Positions 6,047 to 12,642 of a DNA stretch of 12,642 bases are shown in pieces (the first letter of the stretch is position 1; each line of letters begins with the position of its first letter). Position numbers and translations under genes: made by a program. The stretch covers positions 1-12,642 of the forward strand of contig JAKVCE010000034.1 in the NCBI GenBank assembly GCA_022447405.1, in the 5' to 3' direction. This DNA is from Planctomycetota bacterium (GTDB lineage: Bacteria; Planctomycetota; UBA1135; GCA-002686595). The notes below the pieces were generated by a model. That model did no database searches. It was not told where the DNA came from and was given only the letters and a program-made list of their open reading frames with translations.

Positions 6047-7612
6047 TCAGTCCATGTGAGCGATGACTCGCTCATCACCCATCTGCAGCCGCAGCTCGGC
6101 CTGGGAGGGCGCGAAGAACTTGCCGAGGAGCTTCGGGAAGATGGCCTGGTAGACGCGCAAGACGCCCTTTGTCCCGAGGCGGTAGACAAAGTCAAACGGT
6201 GCCCAGTGGCGGATGCCCTTGTCTCCTTGGGCGCGCGCGTAGGTCTGCGTCTGCTCTGCCACCAGGTACTCGCTGTAGAGCATGTACATGATGAGGTACA
6301 GCCGCCCGAAGACTTTGATGTGGATGGCCTTCTTCGCGATCGGCATGAGCCAGGGGTAACGGACAACCATCGGGAACCACTTGTGCAGGTTCTCGATCAG
6401 GTGCTTGTTGTCGAACTCGATCGATGAGGTCCGGTTGAACTTGTGCGGGAAGTCGTCATACCCGCTCACGGCGTAGCCCATGTCCTTCGTCATCTCGTTG
6501 ATGTCGAAGCCGGGGTAGGGCTGCATGATCGAGGCTAGGGGGTGGTCGGTCTTGCACTCGATGTTGAGTTTGATCGTGTCCCACTCGTCTTCGATGCTTC
6601 CGCCGGGCCCGCCGAGCATGTTCAGGGTGCCGAGGCGGATGCCATGCTTCTTGATCCAGCCAGCGGCGTCGGTGAGCTGCTTGCGCGTGGTGTTCTTGCG
6701 GAAGACCGCGTTGCGGATGTAGTCGGAGGCCGCCTCAATGGCGATCCGCGCGTAGACACAGCCGGCCTCGCGCAGCTGCTTGATGTGCTTCTCGGTCGTC
6801 ATGTTCGCCATCAAGATGACGTCGAAGGGGATCCCGACCTCCTTCGGATAACGCTCACAGAACTCGTCTAACCACTTGTTGCTGAGGTTGAAGATGTCGT
6901 CGACGAAGTGGACGAACTTCAGGGGGTAGTTCGCCTTGACCCACTGGAGCTCTTCGATGATGTGGTCCACGGAGCGCTTCCGAACATAGGTTCGGTTCGT
7001 GCTCTCGTAGATGTCCTTCTTCCAGGCGTGGTGGAAGCAGAAGGAGCAGTTCATCGGGCAGCCGCGCTGGGTGACGAAGACCTTGCGCTCGGCGTTCGCA
7101 TAGAGCGGGCTCACGTCATAGACGAGCTTGCGATCCGGGATGCCGAGGGCGTCGAGGTCATCAACGAGGGGGGCCTGGCAGTTCTTGATGATCTCGCCGG
7201 TCTCGTGGTGCTTAAACCAGAAGTTCGGCGTCTCGTAGTAGTCCTCGCCCGCCTCCATCTTGTCGCAGAGCTCAACGAAGGCGTGCTCGCCCTCGCCACG
7301 GCAGACGGCGTCGATGCCCTCCTCCTCAACGAACTCCGGAGAGAAGCTGGTGTGGGGCCCGCCGACGACGCTGAGCGCGTTCGGCAGCACCTTCTTCACA
7401 GAGCGGCTGACCTCGGCGATGTAGAGGTGCATCCCGGTCGTCGTCGAGTAGGCGACGATGTCAGGGTTGTACGCCACCGCCTGCTCCAGCCACTTGGAGT
7501 CAGGAATGAAGAGGACGTTCGTCTCGTGCCCGGCGTCTTTGAGTCGCCGCGAGAGCCACATGATCCCCAGCATCTCCTGGGGAAGGTATTCGTGGATGAA
7601 TAAGACTTTCAT
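6047..7612 (-). CDS. B12-binding-type radical SAM enzyme
   Basis: Predicted cobalamin-dependent radical SAM enzyme of class B architecture; such enzymes mostly methylate or rearrange unreactive carbon centres, and the substrate here is unknown. Residues 1-150 form a Rossmann-like B12-binding domain (MKVLFIHEYLP, PDIVAYSTTTGMH, VVGGPHTSFSPE, CRGEGEHAF). It lacks the DxHxxG lower-ligand motif, as is common in this class. The 4Fe-4S motif is C185-x3-C189-x2-C192 in RGCPMNCSFC, and the radical SAM barrel continues to about 370 with MLGGPGG near 332-338. A 130-residue C-terminal part contains an aromatic hydrophobic stretch (about 433-450) that could touch the membrane. ATG 7612 is preferred because the B12 domain begins there; GTG 7684 is in frame but crowded against GGAGG. 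It is richer in Lys, Asn, Tyr and Phe than its neighbours, a possible sign of transfer. Confidence 0.88.
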   Translation of the reverse strand: MKVLFIHEYLPQEMLGIMWLSRRLKDAGHETNVLFIPDSKWLEQAVAYNPDIVAYSTTTGMHLYIAEVSRSVKKVLPNALSVVGGPHTSFSPEFVEEEGIDAVCRGEGEHAFVELCDKMEAGEDYYETPNFWFKHHETGEIIKNCQAPLVDDLDALGIPDRKLVYDVSPLYANAERKVFVTQRGCPMNCSFCFHHAWKKDIYESTNRTYVRKRSVDHIIEELQWVKANYPLKFVHFVDDIFNLSNKWLDEFCERYPKEVGIPFDVILMANMTTEKHIKQLREAGCVYARIAIEAASDYIRNAVFRKNTTRKQLTDAAGWIKKHGIRLGTLNMLGGPGGSIEDEWDTIKLNIECKTDHPLASIMQPYPGFDINEMTKDMGYAVSGYDDFPHKFNRTSSIEFDNKHLIENLHKWFPMVVRYPWLMPIAKKAIHIKVFGRLYLIMYMLYSEYLVAEQTQTYARAQGDKGIRHWAPFDFVYRLGTKGVLRVYQAIFPKLLGKFFAPSQAELRLQMGDERVIAHMD

Positions 7613-7699
7613 CGGATTGATTTGGGGTGTGGCTACGAAGCCTGCAGAGTCAGCATTTCCGCCCCTGCACGGCGATTTGCACACACCTCCAGGGATTCA

Positions 7700-7705
7700 A
7701 GTATA
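7700..7705 (-). promoter_or_regulatory. Probable -10 box for the radical SAM gene
   Basis: TATACT on the minus strand matches five of six consensus bases, in the 152-base gap between the GT4 stop and the radical SAM start. No good -35 box is seen. It would give a leader of about 80 bases and make this gene separately transcribed from the GT4 gene. Confidence 0.3.
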
Positions 7706-7764
7706 TCGGCCTTTTTCGACTCGGATTCGAGCGATGGGGTCTGAGCAGGTCGAAAATCGGGACG

Positions 7765-8949
7765 CTATCCCTCTGGGGGGCCAGGAATGGCCCTCCCTGC
7801 CGCTTTAAAGAGCGCTTCTTCTACCCTGGAAAAGGTCTTTGTACGGCTAAAACGGCCCGCGGCGGCCGTTCCCGCGGCGGCCATGGCCTCCCTCTCTGCA
7901 GGGTCTGCGAGGGTCTCGCCCAGGATCTTGGCTAGCTCAGAGGGCTCCTCAGCCGAGGCGAGGCGACCCGTCTCGCCGTCTCGCACCACCTCTGGGTTCC
8001 CGCAGACCGCCGAGGCGACCGCCATCGTCCCGAGCGTCTGGACCTCGATCAGGGTGTGGGAGAGCCCCTCGTAGCGGCTGTAGAGCACGAAGACGTCTGC
8101 GGCCCGGATGTAGAGCGGGACGAGGTCGTGGGCGACGTTGCCGCGGAAGTGGACGCGCCCCTCTAGGCCCAGGGTTTGAGCCAGCGCGGCCCACGCCTCC
8201 TCTTCTGGGCCATCGCCGCAGACGATGAGCTCCACGTCTTCGGGGAGCTCCTTCAGGGCCTCGATGATTCGGTCCACCTGCTTCCAGATCATCAGGCGGC
8301 AGATGGTGAGCAGGTAGCGGCGGTCCTCTCGCAGCTCGAGGGCGGCGCGAGCCTCAGCCCTCGTCTCCTTGACGCTCTCAGCTGGGGGTCCGTGGTATGC
8401 GTTGAAGATCGTCTGCACCTTCCCTCCTTCGACCCCATAGGTGTTCACGAGGATGCCTCGCAAGAAGTCTGAGCAGGTGATGATGTGCTTCGCCCAGCGC
8501 CACCAAGTGCGCTGCAGGCGCTGAACCAGCGAGACCTTCCAGCCGTATCGCTTCCCTTGGAAGGTCACGATGTCGTCGTCGCCGCACCACCCCTTGCGGT
8601 GCGAGATCTCCCAAGACCCGTCGACCATGATCCGGATCACGCAGGGGACGCCGCGCAGCTTCGCCGCGAGGACGTGGAGGAAGGCGAGGTGCTCTTGCAC
8701 ATAGACGACGTCGAAGCGCTTGGCCTCGCGGAAGACGCGCCAGAAAGCGACCAGGTACCTCAGCGGCAGCGGCCCGCGGGCGATGGACTCGACCTCGAAG
8801 GGGTGGCCTGAGGGCGCTGGGTCAGAGCAGAACGCGATCACCTTCACCTCGTGACCGCGCTCGACGAGGAAGCGGCCGAAGCTCGGGACGTAGACGGAGG
8901 GTCCGCCGAGGTCCGGGGGGAAGATGGGTGAGGTGATGAGGACGCGCAT
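7765..8949 (-). CDS. Glycosyltransferase family 4 (GT-B fold)
   Basis: Predicted retaining glycosyltransferase that moves a sugar from a nucleotide sugar to a growing surface glycan or glycolipid, acting at the cytosolic face of the membrane. From ATG 8949 it has 394 residues. The N-terminal domain opens with MRVLITSPIFPPDLGGPSVY, including the GG loop of GT4 enzymes at 15-16. The C-terminal GT1-type Rossmann domain runs from about 210 to 375, with LLTICRL near 213, CGDGPEEE near 244, VHFRGNV near 266 and the nucleotide-sugar EX7E motif E294-GLSHTLI-E302. GTG 9003 is an upstream in-frame alternative, but the family match starts at 8949. It follows purF by 125 bases on the same strand, with an inverted repeat just upstream. 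The donor and acceptor are unknown. Confidence 0.9.
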   Translation of the reverse strand: MRVLITSPIFPPDLGGPSVYVPSFGRFLVERGHEVKVIAFCSDPAPSGHPFEVESIARGPLPLRYLVAFWRVFREAKRFDVVYVQEHLAFLHVLAAKLRGVPCVIRIMVDGSWEISHRKGWCGDDDIVTFQGKRYGWKVSLVQRLQRTWWRWAKHIITCSDFLRGILVNTYGVEGGKVQTIFNAYHGPPAESVKETRAEARAALELREDRRYLLTICRLMIWKQVDRIIEALKELPEDVELIVCGDGPEEEAWAALAQTLGLEGRVHFRGNVAHDLVPLYIRAADVFVLYSRYEGLSHTLIEVQTLGTMAVASAVCGNPEVVRDGETGRLASAEEPSELAKILGETLADPAEREAMAAAGTAAAGRFSRTKTFSRVEEALFKAAGRAIPGPPEG

Positions 8950-8957
8950 AAGGACAA

Positions 8958-8990
8958 GGTGGAGATCGGCGCTCTGGGCGCACCTCCACC
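8958..8990 (-). repeat. Inverted repeat in the purF-GT4 gap, next to the GT4 start
   Basis: GGTGGAG (8958-8964) pairs with CTCCACC (8984-8990), and an inner GCGC (8969-8972) pairs with GCGC (8978-8981). In the purF-to-GT4 transcript this would make a two-part hairpin ending nine bases before ATG 8949. There is no T run after it, so it is more likely a translation or attenuation element, or chance, than a terminator. Confidence 0.3.
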
Positions 8991-9074
8991 CAGGAATCGT
9001 CACACCAGCTGCGTCGCTGTAGCTCTCGCGCCCAGGAGCGCTCGCCAGAGAGACCTCGTGGGGCGGGTCTGGGG

Positions 9075-10574
9075 TCAGACGCTCGCGGGCGCAGACTCGT
9101 CTGTGACCGCTTCTCCGCGGTTCAGGCAGCGGTCCCCTGCGATAGAGCGCAGGCGCTCGGCGGTGATGTCCCCGGTGGGATACTCGCCTGTAAAGCAGGC
9201 GTTGCAGAAGGCGTCGATCTTCTCATTGCCCGCGCGACCGCAGTCATTCATCCGGTCAAGGTCCAGGTATACGAGGTGGTCTGCGCCGAGCTCTTCGGCG
9301 ATCTCATCCGTCTCTCGCCCAGTGGCGACAAACTCTGTCTTGGTCGCCATGTCCACCCCGTACGGGCAGGGCGCGAGGAGCGGGGGGCTGGTCGACGCGA
9401 GGTAGACCTCGGTCGCGCCGGCGTCGCGGACCATCTGAACGATGCGCTTGGAGGTGTTGCCGCGGACGATCGAGTCGTCCACCAGGAGCACCTTCTTGCC
9501 CTCAAACTCGATGCCGATGGGGTTCATCTTCCGGCGCACCGAGTTACGGCGGCTCTGCTGGTTGGGCATGATGAAGGTCCGCCCGATGTAGCGGTTCTTC
9601 ACCAGGCCCTCTCGGTAGGGCAGGTCCATCCCGAGGGCCATCGCGAGGGCGGCGTCCCGAGACGAGTCGGGGATCGGCATGACGACGTCGGGCGTCGGCG
9701 CGCCCTCGTCAGCCCACTGCTGGGCCAGCGCCTCGCCGAAGCGCTTCCTCGTCTTGTAGACCGAGATGTCATCGAGGAAGGAGTCCGGGCGGGAGAAGTA
9801 GACGAGCTCGAAGATGCAGGGCCGATGCTCGCGCTCGGTGATGCGGCGGCGGTGGATCTCGCGCGCCTCGTCCACGAGCACAGCCTCGCCCGGCCCCACG
9901 TCGAAGCTGCGGGTGTATTCGTTGACGTCGAGCACGACGCTCTCTGAGGCGCAGGCGAACCACTTGCCCTCGTCGGTCTCCTTCTCGCCAAAGATGATTG
10001 GCTTGATCCCGTAGGGGTCCCGGAAGCAGACGAGGCCGACGTCGGGGACTGTCGCCACGACGGAGTAGGCCCCGCGCACCTCTCGGTGGACGACGCTCAC
10101 TGCGTAGAAGACGTCCTCCGGAAGGATCTTGCGTCCGGCGCCGATGCGCTCTTGGAGCGCTTGGACGAAGACGTAGAGGATGACCTCGAGGTCGCAGGTC
10201 GAGTTGAGCCGCGTCGCGGTGTTCCTGAAGTAGCGCTCGACCAGCTCCTCGTAGTTGGAGAGGTTTCCGTTGTGAGCCATCGCCACGCCGACGGGATACG
10301 GCAAGTGGAAGGGCTGGGCGTCCTCGCCCCGGTTCGAGCCGATCGTCGGGTAGCGGACGTGGCCGAGGCCGAGGTTGCCGCGCAAGCGCGCCATGTTGCT
10401 CTCGTTGAACACCTGCAGGACGAGCCCGAGCCCCTTCTTCACATGGAAGGAGTCCGTGAAGGTCGTGATGCCTGCGGCGTCTTGTCCGCGGTGCTGTACG
10501 GCGAGGAGGCCTTCATAGATCTCCCCCGCGACGTCGACGCCTTCCGGCCCGTAAATCCCGATGAATCCGCACAT
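9075..10574 (-). CDS. purF: Amidophosphoribosyltransferase (glutamine PRPP amidotransferase)
   Basis: Catalyses the first committed step of purine synthesis: PRPP plus glutamine gives 5-phosphoribosylamine, in the cytosol. The N-terminal glutaminase domain starts directly at MCGFIGIYG, so Cys2 becomes the nucleophile after Met removal; unlike the B. subtilis enzyme there is no propeptide. HRGQD is at 28-32, GHVRYPT at 71-77 and HNGNLSNY at 101-108. The phosphoribosyltransferase domain has the PRPP loop VLLVDDSIVRGNTS at 362-375. Cysteines at 253 (PCIFELVYFSRPDS), 403 (APCPYGVDM), 457 and 460 (CNACF) match the four ligands of the 4Fe-4S cluster in B. subtilis-type PurF. The length of 499 is normal. 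A GAGAG five bases before ATG 10574 may be its ribosome site. It diverges from the GT9 gene; a glycan role is not implied. Confidence 0.97.
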   Translation of the reverse strand: MCGFIGIYGPEGVDVAGEIYEGLLAVQHRGQDAAGITTFTDSFHVKKGLGLVLQVFNESNMARLRGNLGLGHVRYPTIGSNRGEDAQPFHLPYPVGVAMAHNGNLSNYEELVERYFRNTATRLNSTCDLEVILYVFVQALQERIGAGRKILPEDVFYAVSVVHREVRGAYSVVATVPDVGLVCFRDPYGIKPIIFGEKETDEGKWFACASESVVLDVNEYTRSFDVGPGEAVLVDEAREIHRRRITEREHRPCIFELVYFSRPDSFLDDISVYKTRKRFGEALAQQWADEGAPTPDVVMPIPDSSRDAALAMALGMDLPYREGLVKNRYIGRTFIMPNQQSRRNSVRRKMNPIGIEFEGKKVLLVDDSIVRGNTSKRIVQMVRDAGATEVYLASTSPPLLAPCPYGVDMATKTEFVATGRETDEIAEELGADHLVYLDLDRMNDCGRAGNEKIDAFCNACFTGEYPTGDITAERLRSIAGDRCLNRGEAVTDESAPASV

Positions 10575-10671
10575 GTTGTCTCTCTAGTCGCTGTCTCCCC
10601 CTCCCAGCGCTCTGCCGACCCGAGGGTCCAACAGGATACTCAATCTGGGATTCACTCCGGAATGGACCAGG

Positions 10672-10687
10672 CGCGGAATCCTCCGCG
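10672..10687. repeat. 6-bp palindrome in the purF/GT9 divergent intergenic region
   Basis: CGCGGA (10672-10677) and TCCGCG (10682-10687) are exact inverted copies around ATCC. The site lies between two divergent genes, just upstream of the predicted GT9 -10 box, where an operator could sit. It matches no regulator site that I can name. The rest of the 150-base gap shows no other clear structure. Confidence 0.25.
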
Positions 10688-10709
10688 TAGCTGAGCGGCT
10701 GTCTGGGGT

Positions 10710-10715
10710 TAGAAT
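10710..10715 (+). promoter_or_regulatory. Possible -10 box for the GT9 gene
   Basis: TAGAAT matches five of six consensus bases; no clear -35 box is seen. It ends nine bases before ATG 10725, so transcription from it would start almost at that ATG (leaderless) or give a leader of about 33 bases to ATG 10755. Confidence 0.3.
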
Positions 10716-10724
10716 CGCTGCGAG

Positions 10725-11945
10725 ATGGTGGAGCGAGCGCGAAGTCACCCCTCGATGAGGACCCTGCAGGCTGTCGATCGACGGCTCGGTCCCCTCGCGA
10801 GCCTCTTGCTGCGGCCGCTCGCGCTCCTCAGGCGCCGCCCCGCGGCCTCCCCTCGTGACATCCTCGTGATCAAGTTTTGGGGCCTGGGCAGCCTCCAGCT
10901 GGCGTCTGCCGCCGTCAGCGCCCTCAGGAGAGAGCACCCCGCGGCGAAGCTCACGCTCCTCACGCTCTCAGGTAATCGGGACTTCGCGCGAGGCCTCGGG
11001 GTCTTCGATGAGGTGCGCTGCCTGGAGCTTGGCGGCGGCGGCGCGCTCGTGCTCCGACTGCTCAAGATGCTGAGAGGGCTCCGCTCGGCGCGCTTTGACC
11101 GCGTCTACGACTTCGAGTTCTTCACCTGGTTCTCTGCACTCGCCTCCCTCGCGAGCGGCGCGCCGCGCACCTTTGGCTTCGCAGACGCTGGCGTCCGCCG
11201 CGGCGGTCTCCACACGGACACGGTGCCCTTCAACAGGTATTGGCACGTCGCGAGGAACTTCCGCGCCCTCGCCGGAGGAGAGACGGGCGCAGAGGTCGCT
11301 CCCGAAGACCTCAGCGTGTTCCAAGTGGAGGACGCGCATGAGCGCGAGCTCGACCGCGTCTTGGCGACGGGTGAGCGCGCCCTCGTCGTGATCAATCCGA
11401 ACGCGGGAGACCTCGCCCCTGAACGCCGCTGGCCGGCAGAGCGCTTCGGCGCCATCGCGGCGAGGCTCGCACGCGAAGATGGCGCGCGCGTCGTCATCAC
11501 CGGTTCGCAGAGTGAGCGAGACAAGACCGACGCGGTCCTTCGTGCCGCCGGCCCTCACGTCAGCGGACGGATCCAAGACCTCGGCGGCGCGCTCTCGATC
11601 GGCGCCCTCAACGCCTTGTTCCGTCGCGCAGACCTCGTCATCACAAACGACAGCGGGCCCATGCACCTCGCCGCCGCCCAAGGCGCGCCGACCGTCGGCC
11701 TCTTCGGGCCCGAGACCCCCGTGATGTACGCGCCTATCGGGAGGCGCGCCAAGGTCCACTACGCGCCGCCGCTCTGTAGCCCGTGCATCAACGTCCACGA
11801 CGCGAAGGCGCTCTCCTGTATCCACGGACAGCCAGAGTGCCTCATGCGCATCGAGGTGGAAGAGGTCCTCGAGACCGCTCGTGGGCTCCTGGCCGAGCAG
11901 CGCCCAAGAGAGGGGGAGGTCACAGCTTGCGCGTCCTCCTCCTGA
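10725..11945 (+). CDS. Glycosyltransferase family 9 (ADP-heptose:LPS heptosyltransferase-like)
   Basis: Predicted GT-B glycosyltransferase of the WaaC/WaaF/WaaQ type, which adds heptose or a related sugar to LPS core or another surface glycan at the inner face of the inner membrane. The N-terminal domain contains DILVIKFWGLGSLQLA (45-60). The C-terminal domain has VINPNAG (222-228) followed by RRWPAERF, the family signature NDSGPMHLAAAQG (308-320) and GLFGPETPVMYAP (325-337). A cysteine group at 351, 354, 365 and 372 (CSPC, CIHGQPEC) is common in this family. The start is uncertain: ATG 10725 gives 406 residues, while ATG 10755 (MRTLQAVDRRLG) resembles family N-termini more closely; neither has a good Shine-Dalgarno. 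Its end overlaps the next gene by 19 bases, so the two are probably co-translated. The exact sugar is unknown. Confidence 0.9.
   Translation: MVERARSHPSMRTLQAVDRRLGPLASLLLRPLALLRRRPAASPRDILVIKFWGLGSLQLASAAVSALRREHPAAKLTLLTLSGNRDFARGLGVFDEVRCLELGGGGALVLRLLKMLRGLRSARFDRVYDFEFFTWFSALASLASGAPRTFGFADAGVRRGGLHTDTVPFNRYWHVARNFRALAGGETGAEVAPEDLSVFQVEDAHERELDRVLATGERALVVINPNAGDLAPERRWPAERFGAIAARLAREDGARVVITGSQSERDKTDAVLRAAGPHVSGRIQDLGGALSIGALNALFRRADLVITNDSGPMHLAAAQGAPTVGLFGPETPVMYAPIGRRAKVHYAPPLCSPCINVHDAKALSCIHGQPECLMRIEVEEVLETARGLLAEQRPREGEVTACASSS
11912..11920 (+). promoter_or_regulatory. Strong ribosome binding site of the second radical SAM gene
   Basis: GGGGGAGGT lies inside the end of the GT9 gene, six bases before the TTG at 11927-11929. 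It supports the TTG start. Confidence 0.65.
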
Positions 11946-12642
11946 ACCCTCCCGGGCGCGAGATCTACGTCCGGGACTACTTCTGCTCCAAGACGACGAA
12001 GTCGAACTACAACTTCCAGCCCGTCGACCTCCTCGCGCTCTCTGGGACCGTCGCACAGGAGCACGAGGTCAGCGTCCTCGATTGCATCGCGGAGGGCCTC
12101 TCCCCGAGCGCCGCGCGAGCGCGCGTCGACGCCGTCGCGCCCGCGGCGATCATCTCGCTCGTAGGCTCGGTCTCCTGGGAGGAGGACCGGCGCTTCCTGC
12201 GGGGCCAAGCAGAGGCTGGCCGGCGCGTCTTCGCCATCGGAGACGTCCTCCACGAGGACCCCGAAGAGCGCCTTCGTGAGGAGCCTTGGCTCGAAGCCAT
12301 CCTCGACGACTTCACGACCGCTGACGCCCTGCACCTGCTCGCTGGTAGGGAGAGCGAGATCTCACGCTCCACCTGGCGACGTCCCGACGGAGAGGTCCTG
12401 CGGCGCGACGAGCCGCGACGGGCCCGTGAGCACAGGCTCCCGCGTCCGCGCCATGAGCTCTTCCCGAAGAAGGGGTACCGATTCTCCTTCGCCCGTCGTC
12501 AACCCTTCGCCACCGTGCTCACCGACTACGGCTGCCCCTGGCCGTGCACCTTCTGCGTGATCAGCACCCTGGGCCACTCGACGCGCCCAATCGAGGACGT
12601 CCTGGAGGAGGTCGATGCGCTCGTCGCGGACGGGACGACCGA
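11927..12642 (+). CDS. B12-binding-type radical SAM enzyme (partial, 3' end outside window)
   Basis: Predicted cobalamin-dependent radical SAM enzyme of unknown substrate. The frame from TTG 11927 to the window end gives 238 residues with no stop. It opens with MRVLLLNPPGREIYVRDYF (NPPG is the usual first loop of B12-binding radical SAM proteins). A degenerate Rossmann-like domain follows (VSVLDCIAEG near 48-57, AAIISLVGSVSW near 73-84) without DxHxxG. The cluster motif is C203-x3-C207-x2-C210 in YGCPWPCTFC. The TTG start is supported by GGGGGAGGT six bases upstream and by the MRVLLLNPP start expected of the family; there is no nearby ATG or GTG in frame. The 19-base overlap with the GT9 gene suggests translational coupling and a shared pathway. 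The SAM barrel is mostly outside the window. Confidence 0.85.
   Translation, partial: MRVLLLNPPGREIYVRDYFCSKTTKSNYNFQPVDLLALSGTVAQEHEVSVLDCIAEGLSPSAARARVDAVAPAAIISLVGSVSWEEDRRFLRGQAEAGRRVFAIGDVLHEDPEERLREEPWLEAILDDFTTADALHLLAGRESEISRSTWRRPDGEVLRRDEPRRAREHRLPRPRHELFPKKGYRFSFARRQPFATVLTDYGCPWPCTFCVISTLGHSTRPIEDVLEEVDALVADGTT

Noticed and set aside
6908..7603. 231-residue plus-strand frame opposite the radical SAM gene
   Set aside because: It lies wholly antisense to the B12-binding and Cys-motif coding part; no family features.
9276..9947. 223-residue plus-strand frame opposite purF
   Set aside because: It lies antisense to the conserved phosphoribosyltransferase domain of PurF; no independent support.
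10968..12056. 362-residue minus-strand frame opposite the GT9 gene
   Set aside because: It is antisense to an unmistakable GT9 enzyme, and its composition (Arg, Glu, Asp, Ala, Val) is that of a codon-bias shadow.
1..12642. CRISPR array, insertion sequence, integrase or prophage genes
   Set aside because: No regularly spaced direct repeats, transposase motifs or phage genes were seen. The lone tRNA-Arg has no integrase or duplicated 3' end beside it.

Overview
The window is compact, GC-rich bacterial DNA with almost no non-coding space. A Gram-negative, deltaproteobacteria- or Myxococcota-like chromosome is suggested by an ECF sigma factor paired with an RseB-type envelope sensor, a family-9 glycosyltransferase of the LPS heptosyltransferase type, thrombospondin-type-3 calcium-binding repeats, and high GC at third codon positions. 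The lineage is inference; no marker in the window fixes it.

Left part (1-2047). A gene tail and nadE (NH3-dependent NAD synthetase) lie on the plus strand. They converge on a minus-strand pair: an uncharacterised 156-residue protein followed by a RimJ/RimL-type GNAT acetyltransferase. The nadE and GNAT stop codons share one CTAG.

Stress-signalling block (2193-5765, minus strand). In transcription order this holds a secreted protein with two thrombospondin type 3 repeats behind a sigma-70-like promoter, a possible weak terminator, a textbook RpoE-type promoter (GGAACCC-N15-CGTCTGA), an ECF sigma factor, and a 559-residue membrane protein. The last joins a cytosolic anti-sigma-like region, one membrane segment and a periplasmic MucB/RseB-like sensor in one chain. 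The promoter just ahead of the sigma gene implies autoregulation. The sigma factor and the fused regulator form one two-gene unit. This is the most distinctive system in the window.

Middle. A tRNA-Arg(CCG) on the plus strand (5916-5992) has an encoded CCA end.

Right part (6047-12642). On the minus strand, in transcription order, are purF (amidophosphoribosyltransferase, Fe-S type), a GT4 glycosyltransferase and a B12-binding-type radical SAM protein. Diverging from purF on the plus strand are a GT9 glycosyltransferase and a second B12-type radical SAM gene. The second one has a TTG start, overlaps the GT9 gene, has a strong ribosome binding site and runs off the window. Two glycosyltransferases alternating with two radical SAM enzymes suggest cell-surface glycan or glycolipid synthesis and modification; purF is a housekeeping gene between them. 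The glycan role is inference.
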